NCBI GenBank assembly: GCA_963711065.1
Contig: CAVQCO010000006.1
Span: forward strand, 434,001-498,000
Length of the DNA: 64,000 nt
DNA from: Bog-473 sp963711065
GTDB taxonomy: Bacteria > Actinomycetota > Acidimicrobiia > Acidimicrobiales > RAAP-2
Direction of reading: 5' to 3'
The notes beneath the pieces were generated by a model. That model worked only from the letters and a program-made list of their open reading frames with translations, made no database searches and had not been told where the DNA came from. A program made the position numbers and the translations under genes. Below, in pieces: positions 1 through 7,920 of this stretch (position 1 is the first letter of the stretch; each line of letters begins with the position of its first letter).

Positions 1-519
1 CGTGGAGGTGCGGATCCTCGGCCCCGACGGCGAGGAGGTGCCGACCGGCGAGGTCGGGCAGGTCGCGATCGCCGGGACGCGTCCCCCCGCGCCTACCTGG
101 GTGATCCGGAGGGGACGGCACGCACCTGGGTGGACGGTTGGCTGCGCAGCGGCGACCTGGGCTACGTCGACGCGGACGGCCACCTCTGGATCGTGGGCCG
201 GGAGAAGGAGATCATCATCCGCGGCGGCCACAACGTCGTGCCCGCCGAGGTGGAGGCCGCCCTCTTCGAGCACCCTGCCGTGGCGGAGGCGGCTGTGGCG
301 GCCGTGCCGCATCCGGTGCTCGGAGAAGACGTCGCGGCCTGGGTGGTCCTCGACGGGCCGGCGACGGCCGACGAGCTGCGCGGGTTCCTCCTGACCCGGT
401 TGGCCGACTACAAGGTGCCGCGTCGGATTACCGTGGTCGGCGCGCTCCCGCGCAACGAGAGCGGCAAGGTCCTCAAGTCCCAACTCGTGCCCGGCGACGA
501 ACCGAGGAGCCCATTGTGA
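1..519 (+). CDS. AMP-dependent acyl-CoA synthetase, C-terminal part (frameshifted, cut by window edge)
   Basis: Last ~170 residues of an ANL-superfamily acyl-CoA ligase, which activates a carboxylic acid to its CoA thioester through an acyl-adenylate. The hinge and C-terminal domain are plain: GWLRSGDLGYVD, the GREKEIIIRGGHNVVPAEVE segment, and NESGKVLK with the catalytic lysine near the end. The opening ~27 codons are in frame 2 and the rest in frame 1; the switch falls at the six-C run at 83-88, where one extra C would restore one reading (GTRPPRAYLGDPEG). I infer a homopolymer error. Its stop overlaps the next gene (GTGA), so the two are probably co-transcribed in fatty- or aromatic-acid breakdown. 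Substrate cannot be told. Confidence 0.85.
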   Translation, partial: RGGADPRPRRRGGADRRGRAGRDRRDASPRAYLGDPEGTARTWVDGWLRSGDLGYVDADGHLWIVGREKEIIIRGGHNVVPAEVEAALFEHPAVAEAAVAAVPHPVLGEDVAAWVVLDGPATADELRGFLLTRLADYKVPRRITVVGALPRNESGKVLKSQLVPGDEPRSPL

Positions 520-1346
520 CGGTGAGCTTCACCACGCTGACGGTCGAGGAGATCGGACCCGTGCGCCGGCTGACGCTCAACCGGCCCGAGCACCACAATC
601 CGTTGACGCCGCGCTGCACCAGGGAGATCCTGCAGGCCGTCGCCGCGGCGGAGGCTGACGCCGGCGCACGGGTGGTCATCATCCGCAGCACCGGGCGGTC
701 GTTCTCGTCCGGCTACGGGTTCATCGCCGAGGACACAGACCCCGGGGACTTCCCCCCGCACCAGTCGATGGAGGGCGACGCATCCGCCATGCTCGCCCTG
801 GCGGCCGGGTGGAGCCGCGTCTGGGACTGTGCCATCCCCGTGATCGCCCAGGTGCAGGGGAACTGCCTGGCCGGCGGCACGGACCTCGCGTTGCACTGCG
901 ACCTCGTCGTGGCGGCCGAGGACGCGCGCATCGGGTTCCCTCCCGTCCGCTCCATGGGTGTCCCCCCGACCAACATGTGGCTCTACCACCTCGGTCCGCA
1001 GTGGACCAAGCGGCTGCTGCTCACCGGCGACACGCTGACCGGAACTCAGGCGCGTGACCTCGGGCTCGTGGTCGCCACCGCGCCCGCCGACGCCCTCGAC
1101 GACGTCGTTCTGGGACTCGCTCGCCGCATGGCGCTGATCGGGAGGGACCTCCTGGTCGCCAACAAACGAGTGGTCAACATGGGTCTCGACCTCATGGGCC
1201 GCGCGCAGCTCCAGCGCTTCGCGGCGCTCAACGACGCCATCGGGCACCGCGCCCCCGAGGCGCAGGCCTTCTCGGAGCGGATCGCCGACATCGGGTTGCG
1301 CCAGGCGGTTCGTGAGCGCGACGCGGCCTTCGAGCCGCCCCAGTGA
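516..1346 (+). CDS. Enoyl-CoA hydratase/isomerase family protein
   Basis: Crotonase-fold protein of 276 aa, the usual family length; members hydrate or isomerise acyl-CoA double bonds in beta-oxidation and related paths. The oxyanion-hole segments are visible (SFSSGYGF near residue 67 and QGNCLAGGTDLALHCD near 115). The second catalytic glutamate region reads RIGFPPVRSMGVPP, where classical hydratases have FPE, so one acidic residue looks absent and the reaction may differ from simple hydration. GTG start at 516 overlaps the stop of the upstream ligase; a second GTG two codons later is possible. Confidence 0.88.
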   Translation: MTVSFTTLTVEEIGPVRRLTLNRPEHHNPLTPRCTREILQAVAAAEADAGARVVIIRSTGRSFSSGYGFIAEDTDPGDFPPHQSMEGDASAMLALAAGWSRVWDCAIPVIAQVQGNCLAGGTDLALHCDLVVAAEDARIGFPPVRSMGVPPTNMWLYHLGPQWTKRLLLTGDTLTGTQARDLGLVVATAPADALDDVVLGLARRMALIGRDLLVANKRVVNMGLDLMGRAQLQRFAALNDAIGHRAPEAQAFSERIADIGLRQAVRERDAAFEPPQ

Positions 1347-1353
1347 GGCGGTC

Positions 1354-1833
1354 TCAGACGTCGGTCAACGAGGTCTCGGTGATCCCGAGGACCCGCAGCG
1401 TCCGGCCCAGGCCGAGGAACGCAGAGAGGCAGATGGTCAGGTCGAGGATCTCCGGATCGGTGAAGCGGAGCCGCATCCTCTCCATGAAGGCATCGTCGAT
1501 GCTGGTGTGGTCGACGGCGAACCGTTCGGCGTACTCCACGGCCAGTCGCTCCTGCTCCGTGAGCGCGGCCCCGTCGGGTGAACCGACCGCGCTGTAGAAG
1601 TTCTCGTCGAGCCCCTGCGCCCTCACCTTGTCGGCGCGAAAGGCGAGGCAGACCGTGCAGTCGTTGAGTTGGGCGATCCGCATCCTGGCCGCCTCGCGCA
1701 CCCGCACCGGCAGGATGCTCTTGTTGTAGGCGGCGTCGACCAGGCGCGTGGCCGCCGTACCCAATGCCGGCTGGAGCGACCAGATCTGCACGGCGTCCCC
1801 ACCCTCGCCGGGAGGGATGTCGAGGCGGGCCAC
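1354..1833 (-). CDS. Carboxymuconolactone decarboxylase/AhpD-like protein
   Basis: 159 aa protein of the AhpD/CMD helical fold. The C-x-x-C pair of the AhpD-type redox site is present (LNDCTVCLAFRADKV, about residues 58-61), but the histidine that usually follows two or three residues later is Ala/Phe/Arg here. A peroxidase-partner or small-molecule role is possible; no substrate can be named. The 3' end abuts the convergent enoyl-CoA hydratase gene by 7 bases. The GTG start has no Shine-Dalgarno but a TAAAGT hexamer six bases upstream, so the message is probably leaderless. Confidence 0.82.
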   Translation of the reverse strand: MARLDIPPGEGGDAVQIWSLQPALGTAATRLVDAAYNKSILPVRVREAARMRIAQLNDCTVCLAFRADKVRAQGLDENFYSAVGSPDGAALTEQERLAVEYAERFAVDHTSIDDAFMERMRLRFTDPEILDLTICLSAFLGLGRTLRVLGITETSLTDV

Positions 1834-1839
1834 GACCCG

Positions 1840-1845
1840 ACTTTA
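1840..1845 (-). promoter_or_regulatory. -10 element TAAAGT of the AhpD-like gene
   Basis: TAAAGT on the minus strand lies six bases before the GTG at 1833. This TANNNT-6-start geometry recurs in the window and predicts transcription starting at or next to the start codon. Confidence 0.5.
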
Positions 1846-1915
1846 TGCCAGTATGCGGTTCTCGCGCGCAGTGGATCCGGGCGGCAGAGCCCCCCGGGGA
1901 ACGGAAAGTCAGGGA

Positions 1916-2434
1916 ATGGGGCTCGCTCGCTACACCTTCGATTCGGTGCGGTCCTGCGTGTGGGTGAGCGGCCGATCGAGCCTGCACCCGATCAACACCG
2001 AGACACGCGGGATCACCGGGTGGTTCGAGACGTCGACGCGGGACGACGGCTCACTGGACCTGGACCTCCCGGTATCCGGCGAGCTGGAGCTCGCCGTCGA
2101 GCGGCTCACCTCGGGCAACCAGCTCTACGACCGCGAGCTGCGCCGACGGATCGACGCCCGGCGCTACCCCACCATCGCCGGGCGGGTGTCGAAGATCGAG
2201 GCGGCCGGAGCGCACCCCCGGTACGTCGTCACGGGCGACATCGACTTCCACGGCAAGACACGCACGTTCGAACACGAGATGCACATCGAGGTTCACGAGG
2301 AGGCGGTCGTGCTGAAGGGTGACGACGTGTTCGACATCCGCCAATTCGGCATGAAGCCGCCCTCCATGCTGATGGTCCGCGTCTATCCCGAGATCACTGT
2401 GCGCGTCGAGCTGCACGGCACGCGCGACGGCTGA
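1916..2434 (+). CDS. YceI family protein
   Basis: 172 aa. The sequence has the YceI lipocalin-like pattern: RYTFDSVRSCVWVSGRSSLHPI at the start, where YceI proteins normally have a histidine in a short V..H-type segment, and GDIDFHGKTRTFEHEMHIEV in the middle. The family binds isoprenoid or amphiphilic molecules. No signal peptide is seen, so this copy would be cytoplasmic. ATG at 1916 was preferred over upstream in-frame starts because family similarity begins there and GGAAAG sits eight bases before it. Confidence 0.85.
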   Translation: MGLARYTFDSVRSCVWVSGRSSLHPINTETRGITGWFETSTRDDGSLDLDLPVSGELELAVERLTSGNQLYDRELRRRIDARRYPTIAGRVSKIEAAGAHPRYVVTGDIDFHGKTRTFEHEMHIEVHEEAVVLKGDDVFDIRQFGMKPPSMLMVRVYPEITVRVELHGTRDG

Positions 2435-2460
2435 CGACTCCACCCGGCCGGGACGTCACG

Positions 2461-4707
2461 TCAGTCCCCACCGACCGCCTCGTGCGTCGCTGCGGGGTCC
2501 GCCGAGCGGGCGGCGTCCGGGTCGTGGTCGAGCGGGACCAAGCCGCTCCCGATCACCTTGAGACACGCGTCGACGACGTCGGGGTCGTAGATCGTGCCCG
2601 CGCCGTTCTGGATCTCCCGAATCGCCCGAGGGAGCCCCAGGGGCGCACGATACGGTCGGAGCGACACCATCGACTCCACGACGTCGGCGACGGCGATGAT
2701 GCGGCTCCCGAGAGCGATCTCCGCGCCGTGCAAACCGTTGGGATAGCCGGACCCGTCCATGCGCTCGTGATGTTGGAACACCATGTCGGCGACGTGACTC
2801 GGGAATTCGAAGCGGTGCAACAGGTCGAAGCCGACCTGACAGTGCATGCGGACGACGGCCATCTCGGCCGCGGTCAGACGGCTCGGGCGCGCCAGGATCT
2901 CGGACGGCACGGACAACTTGCCGATGTCGTGGATCCTGGCCGCCAATCCGATCAGGTCGATCTCCGCCCGGTCGAGATGGAGCTCGGACGCGATCGCCAC
3001 GGCAATGCGGGCGACGCGCTCTTGGTGCCCCGCGGTGTAGGGATCGCGGAGCTCGACGGACGCCGACAGTGCGGCGACGACTGCCTTCGTCAGGGTCGCT
3101 TGACCCTGCTCCAGCTGCTTGCGATCGGTGATGTCGAGGACGACGATGGCGATGCCGATCACGCTGTCGCCCACCTTGACCGGACTGAGGTTCGACAGCC
3201 AGTAGTGGGTTCGGCCCGGATCGGCGGCCGTGAGGCCGGCGACCTCCTGGTTGACCATGGCTTCGCCACGCTCGATCACCTGTTGGAAGAGCGGCTCCAG
3301 CGTCGGCCACAGGGCCGGCACGACGTCGGCCACCCTCCTCCCGATTTGCTCGTCGATCCGGCCGCCGTGGGCGGCTGCGAGCATCGAGTTGATCCGGATC
3401 AGGCGGAAATCCCGGTCGACGTAGCCGAAGCCGATCGATTCCGCCGCCTCGAGCGAGTCGATGATCGAAGAGGCCTCGGCCGTCGCACGGTTGGACTCGC
3501 GCAGGCCCTCCTCGAGCCTGTCCCAGTCGGCTTGTGCGAAGACGGGGTCGTCGGGCCTCGGGCGCGGTGGGTACGGACCGGCGTCACCGACGTCGTGGAT
3601 CGTGGCGCTGCGACCTCGCCCGTTCGCCTTGGCGAGGTACAGGCCCTTGTCGGCCTCGTGGAAGATCTTGCTGCCCGACGGCTCGAGCGTGTCGAGGGTG
3701 GCCACACCGACGCTGACACTGACGGCAATGCTGCCCGGCCCGTCGGCGACGGCGTGAATGATCCGTTCCGCCAGGACTCCCGCACTGGTCAGGTCGGTGT
3801 GAGGGAGAATCACGGCGAACTCGTCCCCTCCGATCCTCGCCACATGGTCGACGGAACGGGTCAGATGTCGCATCGTCGCCCCGACCCGAGCCAGTGCTCG
3901 GTCACCCGCAGCATGGCCGTGCGTGTCGTTGAAGGACTTGAAGAGGTCGACGTCGATCACGAGCAGCGCCAACGGCTCTGCGTGTCGCAGCGCCCGGTCG
4001 ATCTCGACACCGAGAACCTCGTAGAAGGCTCCATGGCTGAGACAGCCGGTCAGCGAGTCCGTGCGCGCCCGATGCTGGAGCTCTCCGATCAGCTGGTGCT
4101 CGTCGCCCTCGAGGCGGGAGCGATAGACCGCGGCGCCCACACTCAGGGCGACGGTGCCGGCCAGGAAGGCAACGGAGGCGGCGATCGTGCCGGTCGTCGC
4201 CTCCGCCGTCGTATCGGTGAACACCACCATTCCGAATTCCACGAACGCCGCGAGGCCGCAGATCGCCACCTCTCTCGGCGGGAGCCCGATGGCGGCGCTC
4301 ATGACCGGCAGCGCGAGCAGGCTGAGCAGCGGGCTGTGGAGTCCTCCGTCCAGGCAGATGCAGAACGTGAGGATGGACCCGGCGAGGAGCACGGAACCGA
4401 CCGAGAAGGTCGTGCGCCAGGAGTGCCTGGAGATCAGGTCGACGAATACCATGGCGGCCAGCGCCGCGAGCACCGTGAGCGAGCTGACGACCAGCAGGCC
4501 GCTGCGGTGCGGCGCAGAGGACCAGACCGCGAAGTACACGAAGACGAACAGCGCCTCGGCCGTCAGGACGAGAAAGCCAAGACGGTTGTGGTCGCGCCAG
4601 AACCGTTGCCGCGGGGGTCCGAGAGATTGATCGACGGCGAGCAGGCCGGTGCTCCGGCCCCCGCCTCCGGCGGGAGCCCGTGTGCGAGGCAGCACGTCCG
4701 CCTTCAT
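2461..4707 (-). CDS. Membrane GGDEF-PAS-HD-GYP protein (cyclic-di-GMP synthesis and breakdown)
   Basis: 748 aa. Order: cytoplasmic lead, about five or six membrane segments (residues ~43-195), GGDEF domain (~212-370) with intact GGDEF at 293-297 and an RxxD inhibitory site (RSVD, 284-287), a PAS domain (~410-530), and an HD-GYP phosphodiesterase domain (~540-725) with HDIGK at 593 and GYP at 654-656. All key motifs of both opposing activities are kept, so the protein could both make and degrade cyclic-di-GMP depending on signal. It is divergent from another dual enzyme across 178 bases, which suggests a shared control region. Confidence 0.92.
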   Translation of the reverse strand: MKADVLPRTRAPAGGGGRSTGLLAVDQSLGPPRQRFWRDHNRLGFLVLTAEALFVFVYFAVWSSAPHRSGLLVVSSLTVLAALAAMVFVDLISRHSWRTTFSVGSVLLAGSILTFCICLDGGLHSPLLSLLALPVMSAAIGLPPREVAICGLAAFVEFGMVVFTDTTAEATTGTIAASVAFLAGTVALSVGAAVYRSRLEGDEHQLIGELQHRARTDSLTGCLSHGAFYEVLGVEIDRALRHAEPLALLVIDVDLFKSFNDTHGHAAGDRALARVGATMRHLTRSVDHVARIGGDEFAVILPHTDLTSAGVLAERIIHAVADGPGSIAVSVSVGVATLDTLEPSGSKIFHEADKGLYLAKANGRGRSATIHDVGDAGPYPPRPRPDDPVFAQADWDRLEEGLRESNRATAEASSIIDSLEAAESIGFGYVDRDFRLIRINSMLAAAHGGRIDEQIGRRVADVVPALWPTLEPLFQQVIERGEAMVNQEVAGLTAADPGRTHYWLSNLSPVKVGDSVIGIAIVVLDITDRKQLEQGQATLTKAVVAALSASVELRDPYTAGHQERVARIAVAIASELHLDRAEIDLIGLAARIHDIGKLSVPSEILARPSRLTAAEMAVVRMHCQVGFDLLHRFEFPSHVADMVFQHHERMDGSGYPNGLHGAEIALGSRIIAVADVVESMVSLRPYRAPLGLPRAIREIQNGAGTIYDPDVVDACLKVIGSGLVPLDHDPDAARSADPAATHEAVGGD

Positions 4708-4885
4708 ACGTTCATGCCGCTTGCCGCCATCTGCCTACCCCTGGTTGCCACTCATATCGACCGGCTCCCCGGTCGCATTGAGCACAACCCTCGCCCCTTT
4801 GCCCGCCGGGCCCGGTCGTCAACTCCTGTTGCCCAAGGTCGTCGAAAGAGTTCAAGCGCACCCGCAGGTCTGACGATGCCTTACC

Positions 4886-7567
4886 GTGGCGGCAAAACCC
4901 CTGCCAGGGGGAGTTGAGCAGGGCAGCCGGCCCTTCGGCTCGCGCCTGAAGGCGCACGTGCTCGACCCGGTCGGGCTCGCGGGGCTCCCGGTGGCCGCCG
5001 TGTTCTGCCTGTTGCGGTTTGGCGGTCTCATCGCCCCGATCCCGTATTGGCTCATCATGGTGCTCGTCTTCGGCGCGCTCGCGATCAGCTGTTTCGCCGG
5101 GGCGGCGTGGCTCGATCGTGCGGAGGGATGGCGGCTGAGTGCGTACGTCGGAGCCATCATGGGCGTCATCGGGATCGTGGCCTACAGCACGGGGTGGGGC
5201 CCGATCCTCTCGCTCGGCTTCATCTTCGGAGCGGCGTCCATCTTCGAGAAGCTCGGATCCAAGGCGACCAGGGCCGCCCTGATCTGGACCGTGGTCTACA
5301 TGGGCTTGGGTCAGCTCGCCATCTGGACAGGCGTCGCGCCGAGCCTCATCACGGAACCGCGGATCGACGGGCTCGCGGCACTGTGCCTGTTCGGCGTGCT
5401 GCTCACGATCGCCCTGCTGGGGCACTCCACCTCCGCCCGCGAGCACGTCGAATCGGACCTCCGGCACTCGGCCCGGAGATTCGAAGCGTTGGTGCAACAC
5501 GCGTCCGACATCATCGTCGTCGTCGACGAGATGGGCCAGCTGCAATACGTGAGCCCCGCGTTCGAGCGGGTGCTCGGCAAATCCCGGGATGAGTTCGGGT
5601 CACGACCGGCAATCGAGCTCATGCACCCCGACGACGTGCCCAAATTGAGGCCGGCGCCGTTCGAGGACCAGAACGACGTCGACAACGGCCAGCGGGCCGA
5701 GTTGCGCCTGCAGCATGCCGACGGCACCTGGCGGTGGTTCGAAGCGACCGTGACGGATCGTTTCGCCGACCCGGACGTGCGGGGCATGGTGTCGAACCTG
5801 CACGACATCACCGACCGCAAGCATGCCGACGAGGCGCTGCGGGAGGCGCACGAACGGTTCCGGTCGGCCTTCGACAATGCCCCGATCGGCATGTCGATGG
5901 CCGACATGGACGGGGTCATTCTGCGCGCGAACCCCGCCATGGGCCGGATCCTCGGGCGTGACGCCGCAGACCTCCCCGGTCGGCACATCGACGCCTTCAC
6001 CCATCCCGACGACCGGGACCTCAGCAACTCCGAGCTGGCTCGTCTCGTCGCGGGCGAGTCCGAGAGCTACCGGATCGAGAAGCGCTACCTCCACACCGAC
6101 GGCCACGACGTGTGGGCGTCCCTCCACGTGTCCTGCGTGCGGGACAACGAGGGAAGGCCGCTCTATTTCATCGGTCAGGTCGAGGACGTCACCGAAAGCA
6201 GAGCGCTCCGGGAGCGGCTCGCCCAGGCGGCCATCCACGATCCCCTGACCTCGCTCCCCAACCGCGAGCTGTTCATGGACCGACTCGAAAACTCGTTGCA
6301 TCTCGCATCGAGGGACCACCGCCGCGTGCTGGTCATGTTCCTCGACATCGACCGCTTCAAGCTGATCAACGACAGCCTCGGGCACGACGTGGGCGATCAA
6401 ATCCTCTGTGCCGTGGCCGACCGGTTGCGCGGTGTGATGCGGGCGAGCGACACCCTGGCGCGCTTCGGGGGCGACGAATTCACCATCCTGTGCCCCGAGG
6501 ATCACGACGAAAAGGACGCACTCGGGGTGGCCGAGCGACTGGTCGGGGCGATGGCGGACCCAATCGTCCTGCCGAGCGGGGAGATCTTCGTGTCCCTCAG
6601 TGTGGGCATGGCACTGTCGAGCGGGGACACGGTGTCGGCGGCGATGCTCCTGCGCAACGCGGACGTGGCGATGTACCAGGCCAAGGATCGGGGACCCTCC
6701 CGCATCGAGATCTACCGGGAGGCGAACGAGTCGCATGTGGTCAGCCGCCTGCGCACGTCGAACGAGCTGCACCGGGCTCTCGAACGAGACGAGCTGGAAC
6801 TGCACTATCAGCCGATCGTCGACCTTCGCACCGAGACGCTTGTCGGGATGGAGGCCCTGGTGAGATGGCGGCATCCCTCCCGGGGACTGCTGTCGCCCCG
6901 GGAATTCATCCCCCTGGCGGAGGACAGCGGGCTCATCTCCCGGGTCGGGGCGTGGGTGCTGACCGAGGCATGTCAGCAGATCGCGGCTTGGGCCACTCGT
7001 TGCGCGACGAGCGGCCGGAACGACGCTCATCTCAACGTCGCCGTCAACATCTCGGCCTTGCAGCTCGGCGAGCCGGGATTTCCCAGGCTCGTGGGGGAGA
7101 TCCTGGAAAGCTCCGGCATCCTCGCGAGTCAGTTGTCGCTCGAGATCACCGAGAGCGCCCTGATGCGCGATCCCGACGACGCGATCCTGGTCCTGCGGAC
7201 GCTTCGCGATCTCGGTCTCCACCTGGAGATCGACGACTTCGGAACGGGCTACTCCTCACTGAGCTACCTGCAACGCATTCCCGTCGAGACATTGAAGATC
7301 GACCGGAGCTTCGTCGAGGAGATGGATCGCAACTCCGAGAGCGTCGCGATCGTCAGGACGATCATGGGTCTGGGAGCGTCCCTCGGCCTGGCCGTCATCG
7401 CAGAGGGAGTCGAACGGACCGCGGAGGCAGCCCGGTTGAAGGCACTCGGATGTCACCTGGCCCAGGGCTACCTGTACGGCGGGCCCCTCCCCGCGAGCGC
7501 CTTGGGGCACATCCCGGCAGACGACCTCAGTTCGTGGCAGCCCCTGTTGGTGTCCTCGGCATCCTGA
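4886..7567 (+). CDS. Membrane PAS-PAS-GGDEF-EAL protein (cyclic-di-GMP turnover)
   Basis: 893 aa with GTG start. About five N-terminal membrane segments (residues ~28-180), two PAS domains (~195-312 and ~322-440), GGDEF domain (~445-605) with GGDEF at 528-532 and inhibitory RASD at 519-522, and an EAL domain (~625-875) with EAL at 656-658 and DDFGTGYSS. Cyclase and phosphodiesterase signatures are both intact. With the divergent GGDEF/HD-GYP gene it forms a pair carrying both known types of cyclic-di-GMP phosphodiesterase. No clear Shine-Dalgarno precedes GTG 4886; later in-frame starts would remove part of the cytoplasmic lead only. Confidence 0.92.
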   Translation: MAAKPLPGGVEQGSRPFGSRLKAHVLDPVGLAGLPVAAVFCLLRFGGLIAPIPYWLIMVLVFGALAISCFAGAAWLDRAEGWRLSAYVGAIMGVIGIVAYSTGWGPILSLGFIFGAASIFEKLGSKATRAALIWTVVYMGLGQLAIWTGVAPSLITEPRIDGLAALCLFGVLLTIALLGHSTSAREHVESDLRHSARRFEALVQHASDIIVVVDEMGQLQYVSPAFERVLGKSRDEFGSRPAIELMHPDDVPKLRPAPFEDQNDVDNGQRAELRLQHADGTWRWFEATVTDRFADPDVRGMVSNLHDITDRKHADEALREAHERFRSAFDNAPIGMSMADMDGVILRANPAMGRILGRDAADLPGRHIDAFTHPDDRDLSNSELARLVAGESESYRIEKRYLHTDGHDVWASLHVSCVRDNEGRPLYFIGQVEDVTESRALRERLAQAAIHDPLTSLPNRELFMDRLENSLHLASRDHRRVLVMFLDIDRFKLINDSLGHDVGDQILCAVADRLRGVMRASDTLARFGGDEFTILCPEDHDEKDALGVAERLVGAMADPIVLPSGEIFVSLSVGMALSSGDTVSAAMLLRNADVAMYQAKDRGPSRIEIYREANESHVVSRLRTSNELHRALERDELELHYQPIVDLRTETLVGMEALVRWRHPSRGLLSPREFIPLAEDSGLISRVGAWVLTEACQQIAAWATRCATSGRNDAHLNVAVNISALQLGEPGFPRLVGEILESSGILASQLSLEITESALMRDPDDAILVLRTLRDLGLHLEIDDFGTGYSSLSYLQRIPVETLKIDRSFVEEMDRNSESVAIVRTIMGLGASLGLAVIAEGVERTAEAARLKALGCHLAQGYLYGGPLPASALGHIPADDLSSWQPLLVSSAS

Positions 7568-7595
7568 GACGCGGGTGCCCCGGCCCCGTGTCCGC

Positions 7596-7617
7596 CGGCC
7601 TGCCTCCGCAGGGCCGG
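7596..7617 (+). terminator. Hairpin after the GGDEF-EAL gene, possible terminator
   Basis: CCGGCCTGC and GCAGGGCCGG pair with one bulged G around a small loop, 29 bases after the stop codon. No T run follows, as is common in high-GC actinobacteria, so termination is inferred only from position. Confidence 0.35.
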
Positions 7618-7637
7618 GTGCCGACCAGGTGCTCAGG

Positions 7638-7709
7638 CGCCCCCGGGAGGATTCGAACCTCCGCACACGGTTTAGGAAACCGATGCTCTATCCCCTGAGC
7701 TACGGGGGC
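7638..7709 (-). tRNA. tRNA-Arg, anticodon CCT
   Basis: 72 bases on the minus strand. Acceptor GCCCCCG/CGGGGGC, D arm GCTC/GAGC, anticodon loop TTCCTAA with CCT at positions 34-36, T arm GGAGG-TTCGAAT-CCTCC, and G as discriminator. The anticodon stem has one T/T mismatch at its base. CCA is not encoded. It reads AGG codons, which are rare in this sequence. Confidence 0.95.
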
Positions 7710-7780
7710 CCAGTCACGTCGATGCACTGAACAGTACGTGCCGCCGGGTGGGGGTCCGCTCACCCCTCGCCGCGAGATGT

Positions 7781-7810
7781 TTCACCCCTGCCCCGCCGGC
7801 GATCTATCCT
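7781..7810 (+). promoter_or_regulatory. Possible promoter of sahH
   Basis: TTCACC at 7781-7786 and TATCCT at 7805-7810 are 18 bases apart, which would start transcription near 7817 and leave a leader of about 105 bases before sahH. Motif match only. Confidence 0.35.
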
Positions 7811-7827
7811 GGGGACGGGTACGCGGC

Positions 7828-7845
7828 CTCCGACAGAGGTCGGAG
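7828..7845 (+). promoter_or_regulatory. Hairpin in the sahH leader
   Basis: CTCCGAC and GTCGGAG form a perfect seven-pair stem with loop AGAG, 75 bases before the sahH start. It does not match the SAH-riboswitch core as I recall it, so a role in sensing is only a possibility. Confidence 0.35.
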
Positions 7846-7920
7846 CACGTGCGTTGCGCTTCCGCCGTCCGGCCCGCCGCATGTTTGCGCGACCCGCGCA
7901 ACCGACCCGAAGGAGCTGCA

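Noticed and set aside
83..88. Programmed -1 frameshift at the C6 run
   Set aside because: No downstream pseudoknot or functional reason is evident, and other genes in the window have similar indels in unrelated contexts; an error explains all of them.
2482..4917. 811-codon plus-strand frame opposite the GGDEF/HD-GYP gene
   Set aside because: Complement-frame artefact of a conserved gene; no recognisable domain.
7817..7920. Confident SAH riboswitch upstream of sahH
   Set aside because: A hairpin exists, but I cannot find the conserved SAH-riboswitch core, so it is listed only as a hairpin.
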